DNA of 48,758 nucleotides from a virus. The notes under the pieces are model-generated. The model made no database searches. It had not been told where the DNA came from and was given only the letters and a program-made list of their open reading frames with translations. The DNA is taken from IMG/VR virus record IMGVR_UViG_3300047558_000261, positions 1 to 48,758 of that record. One strand, 5' to 3'. Position numbers and translations under genes: made by a program. Of the stretch, positions 42,372 through 48,758 are shown piece after piece; position 1 is the stretch's first letter; every line of letters begins with the position of its first letter.

Positions 42372-43295
42372 ATGCTCATCAACTCGGCAACGCTAAACGC
42401 TGCCGTAGTTAACGGGGCAGCTGCTAATGTCACTTCATTGGCAGCGGTTGTTCAAGCGTCCTCGAATACTGCGGTATCGCTTGATGCAGTCAAGCGATTA
42501 GGCGCAGCATTTGCCAGCACATCCTCTATTGTGGGTGGACTGGTAAACACCATTCCTATGCACAGCGCCGTGTCAAACAATGTTGTTGCAGAGGGGTTGA
42601 CACACCAGACCATTCCTTTGGGTGGCTCTGGTGTTTGTGGTTCTATAGCCATGGTTTCTCTAGGGGTCACAAAATCCCTCAGCGCATCTGGTCCTATATC
42701 CACAATTAACTCAGCCCCCTTAGGGGAACAAGTATTCGGTGGTGGTAGTAGCTTCGTTGGTTCCACTGCATCGGTTCCATTTGCGTACTTGGACGTGATT
42801 CGCGCTGTTGCGGCGCACGTTACCTGTCAGAGTTCTGCAAGTGGCTCTTTGCATTTGGATATCCCAATTGGTTCTTTAGAGGGTGTTGGAGCAATCACAA
42901 ATGTGATTGACGGATCGCTGCATTTGGGCATTCCTATTGCTGGTTCCGGTATTGCACTCTCTGAAGTTATTGGCAATGTGTATGTTGTGAAGCGTGTAGC
43001 CGGTGCTGTAAGCACAGGCGTTACTGCTACTGGCAACATCCATATCGATAAGCCATTGGCAGACCTAGAGAGTACAGCAAGCATCACAAACGTGTTGTCT
43101 GCAAATCTTCATCTGGATATCCCATTGGCAGCGGCTGCTCTTGCAGCTGTGTCTACAACAACCCGAGTGCTCGTCATTGATGCTATTGATATCTCTGTTA
43201 CCGCAGGGTCGTATGCTGACGTAGAATTTATAGAAATTTTTATCAGCGAAGCAGAGCTGTTTTACCCAGATGAACAAGAACGTTTAGCTGCGTAA
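42372..43295 (+). CDS. Repeat-containing tail-region protein
   Basis: The 307-residue protein is rich in Ala, Val, Ser and Gly, with units such as SGSLHLDIPIGSLEGVGAIT, DGSLHLGIPIAG, GNIHIDKPLADLESTASIT and ANLHLDIPLAAAALAAVS (about residues 155-262). The motif LHLDIP or similar recurs, separated by roughly 22-40 residues, with matching DNA repeats near 42842, 42910, 43033 and 43099. The N-terminus (MLINSATLNAAVVNGAA) is like other tail proteins. The pattern suggests a beta-solenoid or fibre shaft. No catalytic motif is seen. Confidence 0.6.
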   Translation: MLINSATLNAAVVNGAAANVTSLAAVVQASSNTAVSLDAVKRLGAAFASTSSIVGGLVNTIPMHSAVSNNVVAEGLTHQTIPLGGSGVCGSIAMVSLGVTKSLSASGPISTINSAPLGEQVFGGGSSFVGSTASVPFAYLDVIRAVAAHVTCQSSASGSLHLDIPIGSLEGVGAITNVIDGSLHLGIPIAGSGIALSEVIGNVYVVKRVAGAVSTGVTATGNIHIDKPLADLESTASITNVLSANLHLDIPLAAAALAAVSTTTRVLVIDAIDISVTAGSYADVEFIEIFISEAELFYPDEQERLAA

Positions 43296-43310
43296 CAAAA
43301 AGGAAAAATC

Positions 43311-44654
43311 ATGAAATTGAAACTAACCAATAACGCTGCTGCTACCTTAGCATCAGCAATCTCTGCAGGAGCTACAAGCGTTAGCTTGACTGCCGGTGGT
43401 GGAGCATTGTTCCCATCCTTGGCAGCGGGTGAGTACTTCTTTGCAACACTGATTGATGCTTCTAACTCACTTGAAGTTTTGAAGGTCACTGCCCGTGTTG
43501 GGGACACGCTCACTGTTCTGCGTGCCCAGGACAATACATCTGCTAAGGCATACGCTGCCGGTGACAAGTGTGAGTTGCGTTTGGTAGCTGCTGTGTTCAA
43601 TGAACTGATTCAACGTGACGGCTCTGTTGTGATGACAGCCAGTCTTGACCATGGAGGCTTCAAAGCTATCAACATAGCCGACCCAACTGCCGCGCAAGAT
43701 GCCGCAACTAAGAACTACGTTGATACTACTGCCGTAGCAGCCGTCAACGCAGAGGCAGCCACCCGACTTGCTGCTGACAATGCGGAAGCAACGGCTCGCT
43801 CCAACGCAGACGCCGGTAAGGTCAACCTCGATGGTGGTAATGCAACTGGCACATGGGCTGGCACAACAGAATGGACGCGCGTAAACAACAGGCCAACTGC
43901 GCTGAGTCAATTCTCAAACGATAGATTCTTTGAGAACGTCAGTGGCCTTGCTAGGGTTGGCTCCGGCGCCCTGAACTGTAACGGCAATACTGGTAACTGC
44001 TGGCCGGGGTCAGCCGCCGTCAACTGCTACGGCTCTGGAAACGTGCAGGCGATGCAGCTTGAATTAACTGATAACGGCACATCTGTTGGCATCCGAGGCG
44101 TCAACTACAACTACAACTGCAACTGCAACTGCGCATGTGATTGCTGCTGCTGTTTTGCAAAAGGCACATTGGTAAGAATGGCTGATGGCTCTGTAAAAGA
44201 GATTGAAAAAGTAATGGTTGGCGAGATGGTTAAGGGTTTGGTTGGGGATGTTTGTGTTGCGCACAAATTTGATACAACACTCAAAGGAAACTCTCTCTGG
44301 AAATTAAACGGCGACGTAACCGTCACTGGTGGCCACCTGTTCCTCGTTAACGGTGAGTGGGCGGCTATTGATATGGACGTGTACCCACATGGCGTTTTCT
44401 TCCGCTCAGAGCAGGAGTTTGATGAGTCTGGTCTTGTGGATATAAAACATCAGACGAAGTTGAGCGAGGTCGTTCGACAACTTAAAGTTGGCGACATTGC
44501 AAACGGAGTCGAAGTGTTGAGCATTGAGCGTGTTGACGCTGACTCAGACGTAAATGTTCACAACATGATTGTGAATGGCGGAGATGCTTTTATTTTGGCA
44601 ACCGGCGTAGCTGTTGATGGCTTCATGCGCCAATCATGCAAGGGGATGCAATGA
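43311..44654 (+). CDS. Tail-fibre protein with Cys-rich tip and C-terminal Hint domain
   Basis: The protein has 447 residues. Residues 1-100 are the usual fibre N-terminal module. Residues 117-170 (AINIADPTAAQDAATKNYVD, then a coiled coil) form a trimeric stalk. Residues 210-268 are Gly/Asn-rich with Cys223, Cys230 and Cys239. A Cys cluster follows at 270, 272, 274, 276 and 278-281. Cys281 begins a Hint domain: CFAKGTLVRMADGSVKEIE, then the block-B pattern TGGH (Thr339, His342). Near the end VNVHNMIVNGGDAFILATGV resembles block F, but the terminal His-Asn of splicing inteins is missing (VDGF instead). So I expect self-cleavage before Cys281, not splicing. The ATG has AAGGA upstream. Confidence 0.78.
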   Translation: MKLKLTNNAAATLASAISAGATSVSLTAGGGALFPSLAAGEYFFATLIDASNSLEVLKVTARVGDTLTVLRAQDNTSAKAYAAGDKCELRLVAAVFNELIQRDGSVVMTASLDHGGFKAINIADPTAAQDAATKNYVDTTAVAAVNAEAATRLAADNAEATARSNADAGKVNLDGGNATGTWAGTTEWTRVNNRPTALSQFSNDRFFENVSGLARVGSGALNCNGNTGNCWPGSAAVNCYGSGNVQAMQLELTDNGTSVGIRGVNYNYNCNCNCACDCCCCFAKGTLVRMADGSVKEIEKVMVGEMVKGLVGDVCVAHKFDTTLKGNSLWKLNGDVTVTGGHLFLVNGEWAAIDMDVYPHGVFFRSEQEFDESGLVDIKHQTKLSEVVRQLKVGDIANGVEVLSIERVDADSDVNVHNMIVNGGDAFILATGVAVDGFMRQSCKGMQ

Positions 44655-45433
44655 ACATTTTTAGCGGAACTTATAACACCACATCCGGTCTGCCAAAGAT
44701 AAATCTATTTATCGAAAAGTCTGGCGAATCGCTTCTGTTCTTCAACCTTTTTGAGTTGATTGACAATGACGAGTACGTTGGCGATGTAAGGCAAATCGGC
44801 GATAAGTCATTTGGCGTAGCCTCTACCCTCGCGTTTGATTTTGCAGAAATGCGCAATCACGCGCAGTGGGGGGACGCTGCCTCGTGGCATTTGTATGTAA
44901 CCGGCGGCGGGTTGTTGTACGTAGAGAACATTCACGCTGAGACGTTTTCGTCAAAAGCAAATGGCGGCGCGTATGCAACATCAAAATCAAAAATGCCAGT
45001 GGCGATTCTGTTTGTTCCGTATGCAGATTCGTCAATCCAAGATGCTGGAGTGATGTTGCAGATTGATGCAGACTCTATTGTTGGAACCTCCCCCGACCTC
45101 AGCATTGTTGAGTTTGATGGCAAGGGCGCGGATTTCAGAAGCGGGTTACTGCCGTCAATGACTCTGACATCTGCCGACTTGATTCAGAAAAATGCTGAAT
45201 TAGAATTTGCCGTGACGGTTATGCGCGGCGGCTCTGTGGATGAGTCTTGTAGCTCTGAGATTTGTATTGAATCTACTGGCGGGTATCTCCCGCTCCAGAG
45301 GGCGCAGGCAGTTCGTGGCGTTGCATCGTTCAACCTAAAGGCGCTTGACGTTCCATCGGGAAGCAAAATTAAGGTCAAAGTTGGCTTTAGAAATTTCTCC
45401 TCAATGGCAAGCAAGACGATTACTGTTATTTAA
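44651..45433 (+). CDS. Unknown beta-rich protein of the modification cassette
   Basis: The ATG at 44651 overlaps the stop of the fibre-Hint gene (ATGA), with AAGGGG just upstream, so the two are translationally coupled. The protein has 260 residues, no signal peptide and no membrane segment. The C-terminal half (SADLIQKNAELEFAVTVMRG, then GYLPLQRAQAVRGVASFNLK) looks like a small Ig-like domain with a Cys pair (ESCSSEIC). The middle has a Gly-rich patch (YVTGGGLLYVEN). I recognise no family. Tight coupling suggests a partner of the fibre tip: a second substrate, chaperone or tip subunit. Confidence 0.55.
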   Translation: MNIFSGTYNTTSGLPKINLFIEKSGESLLFFNLFELIDNDEYVGDVRQIGDKSFGVASTLAFDFAEMRNHAQWGDAASWHLYVTGGGLLYVENIHAETFSSKANGGAYATSKSKMPVAILFVPYADSSIQDAGVMLQIDADSIVGTSPDLSIVEFDGKGADFRSGLLPSMTLTSADLIQKNAELEFAVTVMRGGSVDESCSSEICIESTGGYLPLQRAQAVRGVASFNLKALDVPSGSKIKVKVGFRNFSSMASKTITVI

Positions 45434-45447
45434 CTCAAAGGCCCACC

Positions 45448-46794
45448 TTGGACACCAAACCAATTTACACGCTGACTTGTGAAGATGCTGATGGGAAATC
45501 CGTCACCCTAAAGTATTCGCCACATGACTCTGTTTTTTTTAAAGAAAACGATGAGCGCATCGCAGTCCCCGGGTTTGACAAACTGCCAAGTCCAACCATG
45601 TATACGGAAGTCGATGGGATTGGGCACGGCTCTGAAATGTCGCCGTCAAATCCCGCGAAAAAATCCAAGAGTCTGTATGTCTTGAAAATACAGATGGGCC
45701 TTAATTGCAACTACACGTGCGCTTATTGCAGCCAAGCAGCTCACTTGCAGCACAATGAGGCCGTAATCACAAACGTGGATGATGCTCGCGATTTTCTTGG
45801 CAGACTTGATGAGTGGCTTGAGTCGGCTCCGAAGCGAATTGAGTTTTGGGGCGGAGAGCCATTTGTCTACTGGAAGGCAATGCAGGTTTTGGTGAACGGG
45901 TTTAGAAAAAAATTCCCAGACGCTTCTTTTAATATCGTGACAAATGGCTCATTGCTTGACGAAGAGAAGTATGAGTTCATTGTCCAGAACGACATAGCTG
46001 TTGCAGTGTCTCACGATGGCCCCGGCCAGAGCGTGCGCGGCCCAGACCCGCTCGACGACCCTGAAATGTTTGCGGTGTGGAAAAAGTTTGTTGATACCCG
46101 CCAAGGAATGTTCAGCTTCAATAGCGTGCTCACATCAAAGAACTGTGACACATACGCTATTCGTAAGTGGTTTGTAGACCGCTTCGGCGAACATGTGGTC
46201 AGCAATTACGAGGGTGTGGCCCTTGTGCATGATGACGATTCTCGGAATCACGGAGATGTGCTGTTTGGTCAGGACGACTACAACGTCATGCAATCAACGA
46301 TGTATCGCTCAATCGTGGAGGGTGATGGATTTTCAAACCCAACTATCCGCTCAAAAGTAGAGGACATGATTCGCTCGTTTAAAAATGAGCGCTCTTCAAA
46401 GAAGCTCGGCCAAAAGTGCGGAATGGATAGAGAGGGTGCGCTTGCTGTTGACCTCAAGGGCAATGCCTTGACTTGCCACAACACTGGCGCTAACAGTAAG
46501 CACAACATTGGCAGCGTGTACGACTTTGAGAATATCTCACTTGACACATCTTGGCACTGGTCACAGCGAGAGTCTTGCAACTACTGCCCAGTTTTGCAAA
46601 CATGCCAAGGCTCTTGCATGTACCTTGAGGGTGACGACTTTGTCGACTCTTGCAACAATGAGTACGCTTACAACCTGCCAATCCTTCTAGGTTCTATTGA
46701 GCTTACATTTGGGTTGCGCGTGTTGAAGATTGAGGGCGACGTGCGTCGTCCGCAAAAGACAGGTCGCAAAGTGATTCCAATCAGGGCGGCCTGA
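45448..46794 (+). CDS. Radical SAM/SPASM maturase-like enzyme
   Basis: A TTG start at 45448 (448 residues) has AAAGG before it. Radical SAM cysteines are Cys87, Cys91 and Cys94 (CNYTCAYC). GGEP follows at 135-138 and a further conserved segment is NIVTNGSLLDEEK. The C-terminal SPASM domain has all seven cysteines in the family spacing: Cys324, Gly338, Cys343, then Cys377, 380, 386, 390 and Cys402, for two auxiliary clusters. Such enzymes alter side chains in peptides or proteins, as in sactipeptides and sulfatase maturases. Residues 1-75 may recognise the substrate. It overlaps the next gene (TGATG). Confidence 0.85.
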   Translation: MDTKPIYTLTCEDADGKSVTLKYSPHDSVFFKENDERIAVPGFDKLPSPTMYTEVDGIGHGSEMSPSNPAKKSKSLYVLKIQMGLNCNYTCAYCSQAAHLQHNEAVITNVDDARDFLGRLDEWLESAPKRIEFWGGEPFVYWKAMQVLVNGFRKKFPDASFNIVTNGSLLDEEKYEFIVQNDIAVAVSHDGPGQSVRGPDPLDDPEMFAVWKKFVDTRQGMFSFNSVLTSKNCDTYAIRKWFVDRFGEHVVSNYEGVALVHDDDSRNHGDVLFGQDDYNVMQSTMYRSIVEGDGFSNPTIRSKVEDMIRSFKNERSSKKLGQKCGMDREGALAVDLKGNALTCHNTGANSKHNIGSVYDFENISLDTSWHWSQRESCNYCPVLQTCQGSCMYLEGDDFVDSCNNEYAYNLPILLGSIELTFGLRVLKIEGDVRRPQKTGRKVIPIRAA

Positions 46795-47294
46795 TGGTCT
46801 CTATGCTTTTTGGAGTGCCTGTCGCAATTTTTAAAAACTGCGACATTGGGATGCACAACATGGCCGCAAGCAGCAGGTCGCTCACAGAGGAGCTTGGCAA
46901 ATTCATTGTCAAATCTGTGGGCGATTTCGCCACATCTGTTGGCGTTGTTGGCGACTTCGAGATTACAAAGTGGTGGGTTGTTGACATGAAGTTTGGGATG
47001 CAAAACCATCTTCATGTTCACCCGGACTCTGACGCATCTTGTGTTTATTACCTAGATGTTTCTGATGACGCTGTGCCGTTAAGTCTTGTTGACCAGCGGC
47101 CTTCGTCAATCTTCACAAATCACAGCGGCAAGAAATCCAATGGAGAAGTTGTCGGTGGGTACAAGTCAATAAACATCAAGCCCGCCTCTGGCGAGCTTGT
47201 TGTCTTCCCTTCATACGTTCCTCACTTTGTCTCAACAAAGCTGGATAACAAGAGAAGGGTATGTTTAGCTGCAAACCTAAAAATCCGGAGTTGA
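46794..47294 (+). CDS. 2-oxoglutarate/Fe(II) oxygenase
   Basis: The 166-residue protein matches the 2OG-FeII_Oxy_5 pattern. HLHVHPDSDASCVYYLDV gives probable Fe ligands His76 and Asp78 (His74 nearby). The third ligand is His144 in GELVVFPSYVPHFV, and Arg154/Arg155 would bind 2-oxoglutarate. The core is short, as usual in this family. Its start overlaps the radical SAM stop (TGATG), so the two enzymes are made together. It probably hydroxylates a protein or peptide; the substrate is not known. Confidence 0.8.
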   Translation: MVSMLFGVPVAIFKNCDIGMHNMAASSRSLTEELGKFIVKSVGDFATSVGVVGDFEITKWWVVDMKFGMQNHLHVHPDSDASCVYYLDVSDDAVPLSLVDQRPSSIFTNHSGKKSNGEVVGGYKSINIKPASGELVVFPSYVPHFVSTKLDNKRRVCLAANLKIRS

Positions 47295-47295
47295 A

Positions 47296-47607
47296 GTGTT
47301 TACAGACGACCAAGGCGTAAAGCAAGAAACACCAGATGAGATTGGGATTGAGCGCAAGCTCGATCTAATTCTTGATGAGGTAAAACATATGCGTGCGGCC
47401 TTCCCAAAGGACGAGCAGGGCGAGGTTGACTACGCTGGGCACCGTAAGTATCACGAGCACTTGATCAAAGCTGCTGAAGCACAAGAAGCCTTCTGGACTG
47501 ACCTCAAAAAAGAGATCATCAAGAAAGGTGTGCTCGGTGCCTTGGTGATTGCCATTGGTTTGCTGTGGCTGGGTGCACAAGCAAAGCTGGGCTTGCCCTT
47601 GAAGTGA
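47296..47607 (+). CDS. 103-residue single-span protein, putative holin-like
   Basis: A GTG start with GGAG 5 bases upstream follows the 2OG oxygenase by one base. The N-terminal 75 residues are soluble and charged (GHRKYHEHLIKAAEAQEAFW), then one membrane span (VLGALVIAIGLLWLGA, about residues 79-94). Proteins of this shape occur near lysis genes in short-tailed phages. A holin or lysis accessory role is possible but not proven. Confidence 0.55.
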   Translation: MFTDDQGVKQETPDEIGIERKLDLILDEVKHMRAAFPKDEQGEVDYAGHRKYHEHLIKAAEAQEAFWTDLKKEIIKKGVLGALVIAIGLLWLGAQAKLGLPLK

Positions 47608-47608
47608 T

Positions 47609-48415
47609 GTGGATCCGATCAGCCTTCTCATGGCCGCACAGGCAGCTGTTGCAGCTGTCAGAAAAGGCTGCGAGATGCTCTCCGAGGGCAAGGCTGAGAT
47701 CGGGAAGTTAAAGAAGACAGTCGAACAAGGCATCGGTGATGCCAAAGCCATCTACAAAGAAGTCACTGGCCTGTGGTCGTGGCTTCTTGGTTTATTTGGG
47801 CAGGGTTCTCAGAAGAAGGTCGAGATACAGCAACCTGTTGCTGACACTCCCAAGCCTGAAGCCCCTGCCCCGGTAGTCAAGAAGAAGAAAAAATCAGAGC
47901 CCGTTGAAGAGCTCAGCTACGAGGAATATCAGACCCATGCCATTCATGCGGTCTGCGAGCAGCTGAAGACCTTTTTTGAGATTCGTCGGAATCTACGGGC
48001 CTATTGTCTGGAGCTGGAGGAAATCTCCAAAACCACGACGACAATCGAAGACAGTGCGATCGACCGCGTTGAGATCGAGCTACAGCTCGAGAACATGTCG
48101 GTGCAGATCAGGGAAGCAATGGTGTATGCACCACGCGAGCTGCGTGACATCTACAGCCGTTTCTTGAGCATGTACGAACAAATTCTGGAAGAACAAGAGT
48201 TCGACCGGATGCTTAAAAAGAAGCAGCAGAGAGATGAGGAAGCTCGACAATGGCTACGCAGAAACCACCGAATCGAAATCTGGGTGCAGGTAATAGCTAC
48301 GGCAATACTGTCGGTAATAGTGCTGGGAATAATGTGGGATTTGCGAATCCAACACTCGGCACGCTCGCGCTTTTGGGAAGAGTCCTCATATACGTTGCCA
48401 TCGTCGTATTCGTAG
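47609..48415 (+). CDS. 268-residue helical membrane protein, unknown
   Basis: A GTG start at 47609 comes one base after the previous stop. The N-terminus (MDPISLLMAAQAAVAAVRKG) is hydrophobic. A long charged helix with KKKKK follows. Near the end there is a membrane span (WVQVIATAILSVIVLGIMW, about residues 226-244) and a short tail. The type is known from other short-tailed phages without assigned role. The last 166 bases overlap the next gene in another frame. Confidence 0.55.
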   Translation: MDPISLLMAAQAAVAAVRKGCEMLSEGKAEIGKLKKTVEQGIGDAKAIYKEVTGLWSWLLGLFGQGSQKKVEIQQPVADTPKPEAPAPVVKKKKKSEPVEELSYEEYQTHAIHAVCEQLKTFFEIRRNLRAYCLELEEISKTTTTIEDSAIDRVEIELQLENMSVQIREAMVYAPRELRDIYSRFLSMYEQILEEQEFDRMLKKKQQRDEEARQWLRRNHRIEIWVQVIATAILSVIVLGIMWDLRIQHSARSRFWEESSYTLPSSYS

Positions 48416-48585
48416 TGGTTTCTTTCTTGGCTTACATCGAGACAAAGTGGATGCGGGCCGAAATAAAATCCGAAGCCAAAGAGCTGCGGAAAATGCGCAG
48501 GGAGATTGATGATTTATTGATGAAAGGCAAGAATGAAAAAGCTGCTGTACCTAGCTCTGCTGGTACTACTGGTGACGGCCTGTGA
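48250..48585 (+). CDS. Putative inner-membrane spanin-like protein
   Basis: The protein has 111 residues and AGGAAG about 7 bases before ATG at 48250. Residues 1-36 are rich in Gly and Asn with a GN pattern every four residues (GNSYGNTVGNSAGNNVG). A membrane span (VLIYVAIVVFVVVSFLAYI, about residues 45-63) is followed by a charged coiled-coil helix (AEIKSEAKELRKMRREIDDL). This is the shape of an i-spanin. It overlaps the upstream gene by 166 bases in another frame and the next gene by 53. Confidence 0.55.
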   Translation: MATQKPPNRNLGAGNSYGNTVGNSAGNNVGFANPTLGTLALLGRVLIYVAIVVFVVVSFLAYIETKWMRAEIKSEAKELRKMRREIDDLLMKGKNEKAAVPSSAGTTGDGL

Positions 48586-48754
48586 AGACCGCTATCGGTA
48601 TTACTGTCAGGATCCCAAAAACTTCAGTGCGAAGCGCTGTCAAAAACCCGATTGCTTGTTTACCCAGGACTGTCCTGAGTACCTAGTAGCACCTGTCCTG
48701 GAGAAAAAAGTTGAACCAACAACAACCCCCTCGAGCTCTGTTCCAAACAACTGA
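48533..48754 (+). CDS. Small lipoprotein, putative o-spanin
   Basis: The 73-residue product has a signal peptide with lipobox LLVTAC (Cys17), so it is a lipoprotein. AAAGG lies 5 bases before the ATG. The mature part has several Cys (YCQDPKNFSAKRCQKPDCLF, then CPEYLV) and a Pro/Thr-rich tail. It overlaps the spanin-like gene by 53 bases, as Rz1 does with Rz. Similar lipoproteins are known beside lysis genes in other short-tailed phages. This supports a Gram-negative host. Confidence 0.65.
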   Translation: MKKLLYLALLVLLVTACEDRYRYYCQDPKNFSAKRCQKPDCLFTQDCPEYLVAPVLEKKVEPTTTPSSSVPNN

Positions 48755-48758
48755 AGAG

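Noticed and set aside
44636-44650. Earlier ATG for the unknown cassette protein
   Set aside because: The ATG at 44651 gives the usual ATGA coupling and a ribosome site at proper distance.

Overview
The window looks like most or all of a tailed double-stranded DNA phage (class Caudoviricetes), probably short-tailed. The major capsid protein resembles the N4 gp56 family. The head genes are followed by ejection-type internal virion proteins and a giant 3438-residue protein, and no tape-measure or sheath gene is seen. The last three genes look like membrane and spanin-type lysis genes, one a lipoprotein, so the host should be Gram-negative. Codon use and protein likeness suggest a freshwater or soil proteobacterium, possibly a betaproteobacterium; this is inference. 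No integrase, repressor, DNA polymerase, RNA polymerase or endolysin was recognised.

Layout. (1) 1-1181, minus: a chain of very small, mostly membrane-type genes with ATGA overlaps. (2) 1182-1550: divergent intergenic region. (3) 1551-4903, plus: packaging genes (putative small subunit, small membrane protein, terminase large subunit), a head-tail adaptor and a 15-residue Gly/Lys peptide, closed by a bidirectional terminator. (4) 4971-5390, minus: a lone dUTPase. (5) 5450-26552, plus: portal, scaffold, major capsid, further virion genes, ejection proteins and the giant protein, with intrinsic terminators after several genes. (6) 26553-27345: about 790 bases with no normal gene that fold, on the plus strand, into many helices, including four copies of one hairpin module; I read this as a large structured noncoding RNA. 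(7) 27370-38287, minus: replication, recombination and nucleotide genes (RuvC-like resolvase, Tad2-like anti-defence protein, N4 gp49/Sf6 gp66-like protein, putative SSB, Sak4-like ATPase, helicase-primase, PD-(D/E)XK nuclease, class II ribonucleotide reductase, ThyX). (8) 38345-48754, plus: tail-tip and fibre genes, then a modification cassette, then lysis-type genes.

The most unusual system is at 43311-47294. A tail-fibre protein ends in a cysteine-dense tip (eight Cys within 12 residues) that runs straight into a C-terminal Hint (hedgehog/intein) autoprocessing domain. It is followed, in overlapping or tightly spaced genes, by an unknown beta-rich protein, a radical SAM/SPASM enzyme with a complete cysteine set, and a small 2-oxoglutarate/Fe(II) oxygenase. 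My hypothesis is a phage-borne, RiPP-like maturation pathway acting on a tail-fibre tip. The second unusual element is the structured RNA at 26553-27345.
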